DNA of 57,178 nt from DATAEG01 sp051001975. GTDB taxonomy: Bacteria > Actinomycetota > Actinomycetes > Mycobacteriales > Jatrophihabitantaceae. Shown here piece by piece: positions 43,274 to 51,396 of the stretch. Below the pieces are notes generated by a model. That model saw only the letters and a program-made list of their open reading frames with translations, did not search any database and was not told the origin of the DNA. A program made the position numbers and the translations under genes. The first letter of the stretch is position 1. Every line of letters starts with the position of its first letter. Location of the stretch: assembly GCA_051001975.1 (NCBI GenBank), contig JBPCMU010000080.1:1-57178 (forward strand), given 5' to 3'.

Positions 43274-44062
43274 TCACCCCGTCCCGGCGGCGACGTGCGG
43301 CGTGGTGTCCTCGTCGATGTCGCTGCTCGAGTCGTGCTCCGCCGCCGCGAGGCCGACGACCAGCGCGGTGACGTTGTCCCGGCCGCCGGCCCGGATCGCC
43401 GCGTTGACCAGCAACGACGACGCGTCACGTGGCGTGGCGGCGGCTCGCATGATCTCCTGCAGTTCGCCGTCGGTCAGCTCGTCGGTCAGCCCGTCGGAGC
43501 AGATGAGGAACTGCTCGTCGGCGGTGGGCGGGAAGACCCAGAGGTCGGCGAGCGGAGCGGGCACCGTACCGAGCGCCCGGGTGATGATGTGCCGACGATG
43601 ATCGGTGCGGGCCTGCTCCCGGGAGAGGTAACCGGCCGCGATCAGTTCCTCGATCTCGGAGTGGTCGACGGTGATCTGCTGGAGCCGAGTCTCGGCGAAG
43701 CGGTACACCCGGGAATCGCCGACGTTGAACACTGCCCAGTGATCGGAGCCACCGATCGAGACGACTGCGACGCCGGTGACCGTCGTGCCCATTCCGGCGG
43801 TGGTCGACTGCTCGAAGCCACGCTGCACGATCTCGTCGTTGGCCGCGACGATGGTGGTGCCGATGTCGTCGGGCCGCAGCGGGGCCCGGGAGGCGAGCTG
43901 ACGTAGCGCAGCGATCACGATTCCGCTGGCGATCTCACCGGCAGCATGCCCACCCATGCCGTCGGCGACGGCAAACACTTCGGGCTCGGCGAGATAACTG
44001 TCCTCGTTGAGCGGGCGATGCGGTCCCGGGTCGGTGGACACGCCCCAGTCTGCCTTCAGCAT
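43274..44062 (-). CDS. PP2C-family Ser/Thr protein phosphatase (PstP-like)
   Basis: 262 residues from ATG 44062, which has GAGCGAGG upstream. The frame extends 37 codons further but without family sequence. All PPM motifs are present: RPLNEDSYL, FAVADGMGGHAAGE (metal Asp), GMGTTVTGVAV, VFNVGDSRVYR, ITVDHSEIEEL, FLICSDGLTDELTD and GGRDNVTALVV. It is metal-dependent and has no membrane helix, unlike mycobacterial PstP. It is the first gene of the eight-gene leftward run and should reverse the action of the kinase three genes on. A PAC2 gene lies 148 bases upstream on the same strand. Confidence 0.94.
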   Translation of the reverse strand: MLKADWGVSTDPGPHRPLNEDSYLAEPEVFAVADGMGGHAAGEIASGIVIAALRQLASRAPLRPDDIGTTIVAANDEIVQRGFEQSTTAGMGTTVTGVAVVSIGGSDHWAVFNVGDSRVYRFAETRLQQITVDHSEIEELIAAGYLSREQARTDHRRHIITRALGTVPAPLADLWVFPPTADEQFLICSDGLTDELTDGELQEIMRAAATPRDASSLLVNAAIRAGGRDNVTALVVGLAAAEHDSSSDIDEDTTPHVAAGTG

Positions 44063-44210
44063 GGGCCTCGCTCTCACGGTCGGGGCGATACGCGGTCCGT
44101 ACGTCTGTGTCGGCCGGTGTATTCGGGGCGCGTCCTCGTGCTCAATCTTCGCGCATCGGGTCCGGCCCGCCAAGCGACCCCTTGGCAGGGGACGGGCGAA
44201 AGGTAGCCGA

Positions 44211-45104
44211 TCAGCCGCGCGGGCCGGGCTTGGGGCCGCCGGCGAACCCCCCGCCGCCTGGGCCGGTGTCCCTTCGGCGAAGGTACTTCTCGACCTCGCG
44301 GGCGATGGCGTCGCCGGACGCCTCGCGCAGCTCGCCGTCCTCGTCGCGTTCTTCGAGGTTGCGGATGTACTCGGAGACTTCTTCGTCCTCGGCGGCCATC
44401 TCGTCGACCAGCTTCTGCCACTCGTCGGCGTCCTGCGGGAGATCGCCGAGCGGAACGGCCAGATCGAGCACTTCCTCGACGCGGTGCAGCAGAGCGATGG
44501 TGGCCTTCGGGTTCGGTGGCTGCGCGACGTAATGCGCGATCGCCGCCCAGAAGGAGACGGCCGGAATACCCGAACCGGTGCACGCGTCCTGCAGGATCCC
44601 GACGATGCCGGTCGGACCCTCGTACCGAGACTTCTCCAGACCGAGTTGCGCGGCGATGGTCTCGTCGGATGCGGTCCCGTTCACCGGGGTTGGGCGGGTG
44701 TGCGGAGAGTCGGAGAGCAGCGCGCCCAACGTGATGATCATCTGCACGTCCAGGACGTGCAATGCATCGAGGATCTCGTCGCAGAACGCCCGCCACCGCA
44801 TGTTCGGCTCCAGGCCGCGGATCAGCACGATGTCGTGCTCGGCGCCCGGTGGCCGGCACCAGTACAGCCGGGTGGTCGGCCAGTCGATCTGCCTGATGGT
44901 GCCATCGACGAGTCGCGAGGTGGGCCGGTTGACCTGGAAGTCGTAATACGGATCCGGGTCGATCTCGGCCAGCGGCACGGCCTGCCAGACGTCGGCAAGG
45001 TGGTCGACCGAGTTGCTGGCCGCGTCGCCGGCGTCGTTCCAGCCTTCGAACGCGGCAATAGCGATCGGGTCGGTCAGCTGTGGCCAGCCGTCGAACTGCT
45101 CCAT
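44211..45104 (-). CDS. PAC2-family protein
   Basis: 297 residues. The PAC2 (proteasome-assembling chaperone 2-like) family is marked by IAIAAFEGWNDAGDAASNSVDHL at the N-terminus, RPPGAEHDIVLIRGLEPNMRW, the VQMIITLGALLSDSPHTRP segment and GIPAVSFWAAIAHYVAQPPNPKA. The acidic C-terminus (DEMAAEDEEVSEYIRNLEERDEDGE) and Gly/Pro-rich tail are usual. Actinobacterial members (Rv2125 in M. tuberculosis) are named for their eukaryotic relatives; a chaperone role in bacteria is not shown. The start is ATG 45104, with both GGAGGA and a -10 box immediately upstream. Confidence 0.9.
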   Translation of the reverse strand: MEQFDGWPQLTDPIAIAAFEGWNDAGDAASNSVDHLADVWQAVPLAEIDPDPYYDFQVNRPTSRLVDGTIRQIDWPTTRLYWCRPPGAEHDIVLIRGLEPNMRWRAFCDEILDALHVLDVQMIITLGALLSDSPHTRPTPVNGTASDETIAAQLGLEKSRYEGPTGIVGILQDACTGSGIPAVSFWAAIAHYVAQPPNPKATIALLHRVEEVLDLAVPLGDLPQDADEWQKLVDEMAAEDEEVSEYIRNLEERDEDGELREASGDAIAREVEKYLRRRDTGPGGGGFAGGPKPGPRG

Positions 45105-45110
45105 TCCTCC

Positions 45111-45116
45111 AGCCTA
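45111..45116 (-). promoter_or_regulatory. -10 box before PAC2 gene
   Basis: TAGGCT on the minus strand ends six bases before ATG 45104. The six bases are themselves GGAGGA, so the short leader could also serve as an SD if transcription began slightly earlier. Confidence 0.45.
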
Positions 45117-45195
45117 CGGCCCGCACCGGTGACCGCAGCCCGACCGGGAGGTGCATGGACCCGTGGCGGGCGGCGAGGCTAGCAGAGCCCAGAGC

Positions 45196-45387
45196 TCAGA
45201 GCTCGTCGCGATGCGCCTGCTGACGGCGCTCGATCGCCTCGTAGCCGAATGCGATGAAGATCAGGACGGCGCCGGCCGAACGGGCGACGGTTCCGATCGC
45301 GCCGTGGGCGACGACCACTCCGAGCACCAGCAGGAGCAAACCGGCGACCGCGCACCCAGCGATCCGTAGCCGTACGCGTCTGGGCAC
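45196..45387 (-). CDS. Small two-helix membrane protein
   Basis: 63 residues from GTG 45387. A basic N-terminus is followed by two hydrophobic helices (IAGCAVAGLLLLVLGVVVAHG and VARSAGAVLIFIAFGYEAI) and a charged tail ERRQQAHRDEL. I do not recognise a named family. The hydrophobic pattern with charged ends supports a real gene. It lies between the PAC2 gene (same strand, 91 bases further on) and the divergent HAD hydrolase. Confidence 0.6.
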   Translation of the reverse strand: MPRRVRLRIAGCAVAGLLLLVLGVVVAHGAIGTVARSAGAVLIFIAFGYEAIERRQQAHRDEL

Positions 45388-45445
45388 TCACGAAGTGTGG
45401 CAGCTGCCGGTCGCAGGACCTCCGGCGAACGCGTCCGGTACCCGT

Positions 45446-45451
45446 AGAGTT
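45446..45451 (+). promoter_or_regulatory. -10 box for leaderless HAD hydrolase mRNA
   Basis: TAGAGT ends five bases before GTG 45457, and no SD is present. Confidence 0.5.
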
Positions 45452-45456
45452 GTTAT

Positions 45457-46143
45457 GTGACGTCCGCCCCTGCCGACCCGGGGACAACCCTGCAAGCGGT
45501 GCTGTTCGACATGGACGGCACCTTGCTGGACTCGGAGAAGGTCTGGGACATCGCGCTCGACGACCTCGCCCATGAGCTGGGCGGAAGCCTGTCGCAGGCG
45601 GGTCGGGCCCGGATGGTCGGTACCCCGCTGGGCCGGTCGATCGCACTGTTGCACGACGACCTGGGAATCGATGCCGACCCGGAGAGCAGCGGCTCGTTCC
45701 TGCTGGCCCGTACCGCCGAGTTGTTCAGCCGGCCCCTGTCGTGGAAGCCGGGCGCCCGAGAGCTGCTGGATGCGGTTGGCGCCGCCGGCGTTCCGGCGGC
45801 CCTGGTCACCTCCACCCATCGTCATCTGACCGAGCTGGCGCTGCGCACTATCGGCGCCGGTCGATTCAAAGTCAGCGTCTGCGGCGACGAGGTCACCGCG
45901 ACCAAGCCGAAGCCCGAGCCGTACCTACAGGCATTGCGGCTGCTCGGCCTCGGGCCCGAACGGTGCATCGCTATCGAGGACTCGCCAGTAGGTCTGACCT
46001 CCGCGCTCGAGGCCGGCCTGCCCGTCCTGGTGGTGCCCAGCGAAGTGCCGGTGCAGCCCCAGCCGAGGATGACCATTCGCGACACCCTGGTGGGCGTGAC
46101 CGTGGAGGACATCGCAGCACTGGCCATGACAGGCCGGCGCTGA
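45457..46143 (+). CDS. HAD-superfamily hydrolase (beta-phosphoglucomutase-like)
   Basis: 228 residues from GTG 45457. HAD motif I FDMDGTLLDSE gives the nucleophile and acid Asp pair. A helical cap (~30-95), motif II LVTSTHRH, the Lys of motif III around TATKPKPEPYLQAL, and motif IV in CIAIEDSPVGLTSAL are all present. This is the GPH/PGM-like subgroup that acts on small phosphorylated sugars or nucleotides; the substrate is open. It converges with the RecB-family nuclease gene, whose stop lies seven bases away. Confidence 0.92.
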   Translation: MTSAPADPGTTLQAVLFDMDGTLLDSEKVWDIALDDLAHELGGSLSQAGRARMVGTPLGRSIALLHDDLGIDADPESSGSFLLARTAELFSRPLSWKPGARELLDAVGAAGVPAALVTSTHRHLTELALRTIGAGRFKVSVCGDEVTATKPKPEPYLQALRLLGLGPERCIAIEDSPVGLTSALEAGLPVLVVPSEVPVQPQPRMTIRDTLVGVTVEDIAALAMTGRR

Positions 46144-46150
46144 CCGCGGG

Positions 46151-47068
46151 TTACGGCTGCAGTTCTGGCTCGGCCGCCGAAGAGGCCTCGCCGGTCTGCT
46201 TGAGCGCGCGCCGGTCGTTCATCGCGGTGTGTGCGGCATCGTCGGGGAATGGCGGCAGAGTTCCACCCTTGGCTGGGCACCGGGCGTGGTGATCGCACCA
46301 GTCGCACAGCCGGCTGGGGCTGGGTCGGAAGTCCTGAGTCTCGGTGGCCTTGCGAATGGCGTCCCAAATGGCCCGCAGGGTTCGCTCGAAGCGCTGCAGC
46401 TCGTCGGCGTCCGGTGCGTAGCTGAGCGTGTCGGAATCGGAGAGGTACATCAGCCGCAGCTGTCGCGGCACCACGCCACGGATGCGCCACAGCACCAGTG
46501 CATAGAACTTCATCTGGAACAGCGCTTTGGCTTCGAAGGCCTCTCGCGGTGAGGTGCCGGTCTTGTAGTCCACGATGCGCACGTCGCCGGCGGGCGAGAC
46601 ATCGAGCCGGTCAACGTAGCCACGCAGCCGCAACCCGTCGATCACGAATTCGACGAGCTCCTCGCGGGCGACGGGTTCGATACGCTGCGGATCTTCGAGA
46701 GTGAAATAGTTCTCGACGAGGCCGCGGGCGGAATCCAGCCAATCGGCGATCTCGGTGGAGTCGGCAGCTCCGTCGAACATCTCCGCCAGCTCCGGCTCCC
46801 GCTCCAGCAGCGCCTCCCACTCCGGGACGACAAGCTGCGTTGCCGCGGAGACCGTGCGCGCGGCGGCCGGCCGGTCGAACAGCCGCTCCAGAACACCGTG
46901 CACCACGGTGCCCCGCACAGCCTCACGGGACGGCTTCTCCGGGATCCGGTCGATCGTGCGGAACCGGTAGAGCAGTGGGCAGGTCTTGAAGTCCGCTGCC
47001 CGCGACGGAGATAGCGAGCCGATTACCTCGACGGCGTCCACAGCCGGTTCGGCGGCGGTGTCACTCAT
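46151..47068 (-). CDS. RecB-family exonuclease (PD-(D/E)XK, Fe-S)
   Basis: 305 residues from ATG 47068 (AGGAAG upstream); a GTG nine codons earlier is less likely. The Cas4/AddB-type nuclease fold is marked by SLSPSRAADFKTCPLLYRFR, RGTVVHGVLERLF (catalytic His), the core VRIVDYKTGTSP with Asp and Lys, and QMKFYALVLWR. The first Cys (KTCPLLY) and the C-terminal CDWCDHHARCPAKGG supply four Cys for a 4Fe-4S cluster. This is the stand-alone protein seen beside trmI in actinobacteria (Rv2119). Its repair role is presumed. It is downstream of lepB by 79 bases on the same strand. Confidence 0.92.
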   Translation of the reverse strand: MSDTAAEPAVDAVEVIGSLSPSRAADFKTCPLLYRFRTIDRIPEKPSREAVRGTVVHGVLERLFDRPAAARTVSAATQLVVPEWEALLEREPELAEMFDGAADSTEIADWLDSARGLVENYFTLEDPQRIEPVAREELVEFVIDGLRLRGYVDRLDVSPAGDVRIVDYKTGTSPREAFEAKALFQMKFYALVLWRIRGVVPRQLRLMYLSDSDTLSYAPDADELQRFERTLRAIWDAIRKATETQDFRPSPSRLCDWCDHHARCPAKGGTLPPFPDDAAHTAMNDRRALKQTGEASSAAEPELQP

Positions 47069-47147
47069 CAGATCGCCACTTCCTGCACACATCACTCATG
47101 GCCCCGACGTTATGCCCCCGCTCCGACAGTTTCGCCGACCGCATCGG

Positions 47148-48227
47148 TCACAGCCAATGTCGATCGGAGACCGGCCAGACGATCATGAAGGCACGGCCCA
47201 CCACCGTGGCCTCGGCGATCGGCCCGAAGATCCGGCTGTCGTAGGAGTCGCATCTGTTGTCGCCCATCAGGAACACCTTGCCGGCCGGCACCGTCGTCGC
47301 CGGGAAACTGTCCTGTGGCCCGCAGGTCGGATTGCTGTACGGCTCGGTCAGCGGCCGGTTGCCGACCCAGACGTGGCCGTCGTGGCCGCTGATCGTTTCG
47401 CCGGGCAACCCGATGACCCGCTTGATGAGGTACTTGTCGGGGTCGACCACGCCGACCGGCTTGTCGAAGACGATGACGTCGCCACGGTTGATGCCATGCA
47501 CCCGGTAGGACAACTTGTTCACCAGTACCCGGTCGTTGTTGCATCCCGAGCAACCGTGCAAGGTGGGTTCCATCGACCCGGAAGGGATCCAGAACGACTC
47601 GACCACGAACAACCGCAGGCCCGCCGCGACGAGTACCGCCACGACCACCACCGCCACCCATGAGGCCACGGAGCGTCCCCGGGACGGGCCGGCCGAGGCC
47701 GGTCTGCGGCCTCGCTCCCGAGTATCGCCGGCCGCCCAGTGCGCGAACCGCTGCTCGGTGCTCGATTGCCGTTGCTCCAGCGACGGAGTGGTTGCCCGGG
47801 CGGTATCCGGCGCCAGGGTGGCCCGGCTGACGGTCGGCACAGTGGGCCAGTAGGCCGGCGCCGGCGTGACCTGCTCCGGTGGTGCCGGTCGTCGCGCACC
47901 GGCGGTGCCGAACGACGATGGCGCTGCGGCAGGTGCCGTCGGTGGGCGAACCGGTGCCGAGGCTGCCCTGATCGGCGGTAGCGCGGGCGCGGTGCCGCGG
48001 GACGGCAGCGGAAGGTCCGCTCGTCGGGTCGTCGGTGCGTCCCCGGTCGGGTACGTGGCGGAAGTGTTCGACTGACCGGCAAGGGACCGTCGATCAGTCG
48101 TCGCCTCGTCGAGCTGGTGGGCCGCTGGGCTGCGGTCCAGGGTGGCTTCGTCAGCGTTTTCGGCTTGGCTGTCGAACCAATGTCGCTCGGCCTTTGCCGG
48201 GTCGTCGTCTGCCGAGTGCCGTCCCAC
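47148..48227 (-). CDS. lepB: Signal peptidase I
   Basis: 359 residues from GTG 48227. The first ~180 residues are a Pro/Ala/Thr-rich, probably disordered cytoplasmic region, much longer than usual. One membrane helix (VASWVAVVVVAVLVAAGLRLFVV) follows. The catalytic region has box B PSGSMEPTL (nucleophile Ser), box D DKYLIKRVIGLPGE (general-base Lys) and box E GDNRCDSYDSR. Two Cys in HGCSGC near the active site are an odd local feature. It removes signal peptides from Sec and Tat substrates such as the nucleotidase fusion nearby. It diverges from the site-2 protease gene across 71 bp. Confidence 0.95.
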   Translation of the reverse strand: MGRHSADDDPAKAERHWFDSQAENADEATLDRSPAAHQLDEATTDRRSLAGQSNTSATYPTGDAPTTRRADLPLPSRGTAPALPPIRAASAPVRPPTAPAAAPSSFGTAGARRPAPPEQVTPAPAYWPTVPTVSRATLAPDTARATTPSLEQRQSSTEQRFAHWAAGDTRERGRRPASAGPSRGRSVASWVAVVVVAVLVAAGLRLFVVESFWIPSGSMEPTLHGCSGCNNDRVLVNKLSYRVHGINRGDVIVFDKPVGVVDPDKYLIKRVIGLPGETISGHDGHVWVGNRPLTEPYSNPTCGPQDSFPATTVPAGKVFLMGDNRCDSYDSRIFGPIAEATVVGRAFMIVWPVSDRHWL

Positions 48228-48233
48228 GCGACC

Positions 48234-48239
48234 ACGGTA
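48234..48239 (-). promoter_or_regulatory. -10 box for leaderless lepB mRNA
   Basis: TACCGT on the minus strand ends six bases before GTG 48227. No SD is present, which supports this start for the long N-terminal extension. Confidence 0.45.
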
Positions 48240-48298
48240 GAGCGTCCCGGCGCATCCGTCGCGATCACGGTCGGACCGGTAGCGTGCTGGGTAGCATC

Positions 48299-49450
48299 GT
48301 GACGGTGACCAACCCGCGGCCGGCCGGCCTTCGCCCGGTCCAGCTCGGCCGCGTGTTCGGGGTTCCGGTATTCCTCGCTCCCTCCTGGTTGCTCATCGCC
48401 GCGTTCGTCACCGTCTCGTTCGGCGATGTGTTCACCACTGCTGTCGATGGCATCGGCAGCACCGCCGGCCACCTGCTCGCGTTGGCCTTCGCGGTGTTGG
48501 TCGCCCTCTGTGTGCTGTTGCACGAACTCGGCCACACCGCCGTGGCGCTGCTGCTGCGCTTGCGGGTTCGCAGGGTCGTCATCTTCCTGCTCGGTGGCGC
48601 GTCGGAAATAGACCCGGAGCCGGACCGCCCGCGCGATGAGCTCCTGGTCTCGGCCGCCGGCCCCCTGACGTCGGGCCTGCTGGCCGCGGTCTGCTGGGCG
48701 GCGCGCCACTATGTCGCCGGCGGCACGGCACTCGGGGTGGAACTCGATCTGATGATCTGGAGCAACCTGTCCATCGCGGTGTTCAACGCGCTGCCCGGGC
48801 TGCCGCTGGACGGTGGCAGGGTGCTGCGCGCCGTGGTGTGGGGCGGCGGCGCCTCGCGGCTGTCGGCCACCCGGATCGCGGCGTGGGTGGGGCGCGGCCT
48901 GGCCGTTGTGGTGGCACTGTCCGGACTGCTGGTCGTGCGCGGCAACTGGGGCATCGTCAGCGTCGTGCTGTCCGCGAGCCTGGGCGCGTTCCTCTGGTTC
49001 GCGGCCAGCCAGAACCTGCTGGCAGCTCGGATCGCCGACCGGCTGCCCACCGTGCACGTGTCCGACCTGGTCCGTCCTGCGGTCTGGGTGCCGGCGGGGA
49101 TGCCGATTGCCGAGGCGTTGCGCCGGGCCGCCGAGCAACGCGCCGGCGCGATCGTCGTGGTCGACGCGGCGGAGACTGCTCGGGCCATCGTCGACGACAC
49201 CCTGCTGGCCGCAGTGCCCGGCGCGCAACGGCCCTGGACCGGCGCGGGATCGGTCGCCCGTACGATCGCGCCGAACGCCGTGCTGCCGATCGGGCTGTCC
49301 GGCCAGGCGCTGCTGGCCGCATGCCAGCAGAGTCCGGCCGCCCGCTACCTCGTCACCGACGGTGCCCACCAGATCGGCGTCCTCACCGCAGCGGATCTCC
49401 GCGCCGCGCTGGAGGCGCCGGACGCGACGCGCACGGAGACCCCAGCGTGA
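48299..49450 (+). CDS. Site-2 protease (Rip3-like, with CBS-type C-terminus)
   Basis: 383 residues from GTG 48299 (GTG 48305 also possible). It is a polytopic zinc protease that cleaves within membranes. HELGH is at 75-79 in LLHELGHTAVALLL, a second motif FNALPGLPLDGGRVLRAVVW supplies the third zinc ligand, and GGASEIDPEP follows the first pair of helices. The C-terminal ~125 residues look like a CBS-domain pair (VSDLVRPAVWVPAGMPIAEALRRA, QIGVLTAADLRAAL), as in Rip3-type S2Ps. Its stop overlaps the trmI start (GTGA), so they are probably coupled. Substrate unknown; anti-sigma factors are usual for the family. Confidence 0.92.
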   Translation: MTVTNPRPAGLRPVQLGRVFGVPVFLAPSWLLIAAFVTVSFGDVFTTAVDGIGSTAGHLLALAFAVLVALCVLLHELGHTAVALLLRLRVRRVVIFLLGGASEIDPEPDRPRDELLVSAAGPLTSGLLAAVCWAARHYVAGGTALGVELDLMIWSNLSIAVFNALPGLPLDGGRVLRAVVWGGGASRLSATRIAAWVGRGLAVVVALSGLLVVRGNWGIVSVVLSASLGAFLWFAASQNLLAARIADRLPTVHVSDLVRPAVWVPAGMPIAEALRRAAEQRAGAIVVVDAAETARAIVDDTLLAAVPGAQRPWTGAGSVARTIAPNAVLPIGLSGQALLAACQQSPAARYLVTDGAHQIGVLTAADLRAALEAPDATRTETPA

Positions 49451-50286
49451 CCGAGCCTTTCGATCCTGCTTTGTTCCGCGCCGGTGAGCGCGTCCAGTTG
49501 TCCGACCCGAAGGGTCGCCTGCACACCGTCGTGCTCGAACCGGGCAAGCAGTTCCACACCCACCGCGGTGCGGTCGAGCATGACGCGCTGATCGGGGCAC
49601 CGGACGGCAGCGTGGTGAGTGCGACATCCGGCACGATCTATCTGGCGCTACGGCCACTGGTGACCGACTACGTGCTGTCGATGCCGCGCGGAGCTGCGGT
49701 GATCTACCCGAAGGATGCGGCGCAGATCGTCATGGAGGGCGACATCTACCCCGGCGCGACCGTCCTGGAGGCGGGTGCCGGGTCGGGTGCGCTCACCTGT
49801 TCGCTGCTGCGGGCCGTTGGGCCGGAGGGGACGGTGCTGTCCTACGATTCGCGCGCCGACCACGCCGAGGTCGCGCAGCGCAACGTCGAGACGTTCTTCG
49901 GCGAGTCGCCGGCCAACTGGACGCTGCGGGTGGCCGACGTGATCGAGCACCCGGCAGCCGAACGCGCAGACCGGGTGGTGCTGGACATGCTCTCGCCGTG
50001 GGAGGTGCTCGCCGCGGTCAGCGGCTCCCTGCGGCCCGGTGGTGTACTGATCGGCTACGTCACCAGCACCACCCAGATGTCGCGTCTGGTCGAGGCGCTG
50101 CGCGAGCATGGTGGCTACACCGAACCGAACGCCTGGGAAGCCCTGGTCCGGCAGTGGCATGTGGTGGGGCTCGCGGTCCGACCGAGTCACCGCATGGTCG
50201 GGCACACCGCGTTTCTGGTGTCGGCCCGGCGGCTGGCCCCCGGCGTGATTGCGCCGGCCCGCCAGCGCCGGCCCAGCAAGGGCTGA
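49447..50286 (+). CDS. trmI: tRNA (adenine-58-N1)-methyltransferase
   Basis: 279 residues from GTG 49447. It methylates A58 in the T-loop of tRNA using SAM and works as a homotetramer. The N-terminal beta domain (FRAGERVQLSDPKGRLHTVVL, HRGAVEHDALIG) is followed by the linker PRGAAVIYPKDAAQIVMEGDIYPG, the SAM motif VLEAGAGSGALTCSLL, motif IV VVLDMLSPWEVL, and the final HTAFLVSARRLAPG. Size and sequence match M. tuberculosis TrmI (Rv2118c, 280 aa). It overlaps the site-2 protease and converges with the L,D-transpeptidase gene. Confidence 0.95.
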   Translation: MTEPFDPALFRAGERVQLSDPKGRLHTVVLEPGKQFHTHRGAVEHDALIGAPDGSVVSATSGTIYLALRPLVTDYVLSMPRGAAVIYPKDAAQIVMEGDIYPGATVLEAGAGSGALTCSLLRAVGPEGTVLSYDSRADHAEVAQRNVETFFGESPANWTLRVADVIEHPAAERADRVVLDMLSPWEVLAAVSGSLRPGGVLIGYVTSTTQMSRLVEALREHGGYTEPNAWEALVRQWHVVGLAVRPSHRMVGHTAFLVSARRLAPGVIAPARQRRPSKG

Positions 50287-50320
50287 GGGGATGCCGTCCG
50301 GGGATCAGCCTGGGCGGTCA

Positions 50321-50339
50321 CGCGATGCCGAGTATCGCG
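50321..50339. terminator. Small hairpin between convergent trmI and transpeptidase genes
   Basis: CGCGAT (50321-50326) and ATCGCG (50334-50339) are a 6-bp inverted repeat with a 7-base loop in the 114-base convergent gap. It is weak, with no U-tract. Confidence 0.3.
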
Positions 50340-50400
50340 AGTCTGAAGCAGCCGGAGTGCAACGTCAGTCCATCGAGTCAGTTCAGGCGATCAGAACGCC

Positions 50401-51396
50401 TTACTTGCCGACGGCGCCGCCGGCACTCCAGGTCGGCCAGCTCACGTTCCAGTCACCGTAGCCGTCCCAAGCCGGCATGAGCTTCCCCGGTGCGTTGGGG
50501 TACTCGGCCACGTCGCCGACCTGGGCGAAGTTGTAGAACCAGATCGAGTCGTCCTTGGTCAGGTTGGTGCATCCGTTGGACGTGCTGATCCGGCCGATGT
50601 TGGTGTTCCAGTACGCATCGTGGATGAATTCGCCGTCCAGGGTGATCCGGACCGAGTACGGCACCAGTTCGTTATAGCCGGGGCCGATCATCCGCTGCGG
50701 GTTGTGCTTCTCCATGACGACCTTGGTCCCGCTGAACGTCGGTGTCTTCGCCGCGCCGAGCGAGACGGGGAAGGTCTTCATCAGCTTGCCGTCGGAGTAC
50801 ACCCTCATCGTCAGCGAGCTCGCGTCGATGCGTGAGATGTGCGAGGCGCCGATGTTGTAGTCGAGGGTGAGGTCGTTGGCGAAGGTCAGCCCCTTGCCGG
50901 CGCTGACTCCCTTGACCGGCAGCGCGACGTGGATCTTCGAGTGAGCCGGCCAGTACAACCGGGTCCGGTAATGGGCCTGCACCGGCTGACCGGCGTACAC
51001 CCTCTCCCAGAACCACGCGCCGCCGGCCGGCTTGCCGTTCACGGTCACCACGGCGGCCTGCTCGAAGGCTGAGCGGCTGGTGGGGGAGACGGTGAAGTTG
51101 ACGATCAGCGGCATGCCGATTCCGACCGTGGCGCCATCGCCCTCGACCGACGAGACGCCCACCGGTTTGCCCGGCTTGGGCTTCGCCGAACTGGACGTTG
51201 TCGCGGGCGCGGTCGACGCGCTCGAGCTGCTCGAACCGCCCGAGCTCGAGGACTGTGACGAGGAGCCGGTGTGCGACGAGTCCTGCTTTGCGCCGCTGGT
51301 GCACCCGGCGACGAGTGCCAACGCCGAGACCGACGCCAGTAGCGCCGCCCCGTAGGCCCGGCGCGTCAGGGTCCTGGTGATTCGGTGAGATCCCAC
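50401..51396 (-). CDS. L,D-transpeptidase lipoprotein (YkuD domain)
   Basis: 331 residues from GTG 51396. A signal peptide with lipobox LVAGC and a long Ser/Thr-rich tether are followed by an Ig-like domain (~105-200; GVSSVEGDGATVGIGMPLIVNF) and the YkuD catalytic domain (~205-325). It forms 3-3 peptidoglycan crosslinks or attaches proteins outside the membrane. The first catalytic His is in EFIHDAYW and the Cys is in STSNGCTNL. Better known mycobacterial enzymes have HS and SHGC here, so this copy has HD and SNGC. The C-terminal GDWNVSWPTWSAGG tail matches LdtMt2-type enzymes. SD is poor; the signal peptide decides the start. Confidence 0.92.
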   Translation of the reverse strand: MGSHRITRTLTRRAYGAALLASVSALALVAGCTSGAKQDSSHTGSSSQSSSSGGSSSSSASTAPATTSSSAKPKPGKPVGVSSVEGDGATVGIGMPLIVNFTVSPTSRSAFEQAAVVTVNGKPAGGAWFWERVYAGQPVQAHYRTRLYWPAHSKIHVALPVKGVSAGKGLTFANDLTLDYNIGASHISRIDASSLTMRVYSDGKLMKTFPVSLGAAKTPTFSGTKVVMEKHNPQRMIGPGYNELVPYSVRITLDGEFIHDAYWNTNIGRISTSNGCTNLTKDDSIWFYNFAQVGDVAEYPNAPGKLMPAWDGYGDWNVSWPTWSAGGAVGK

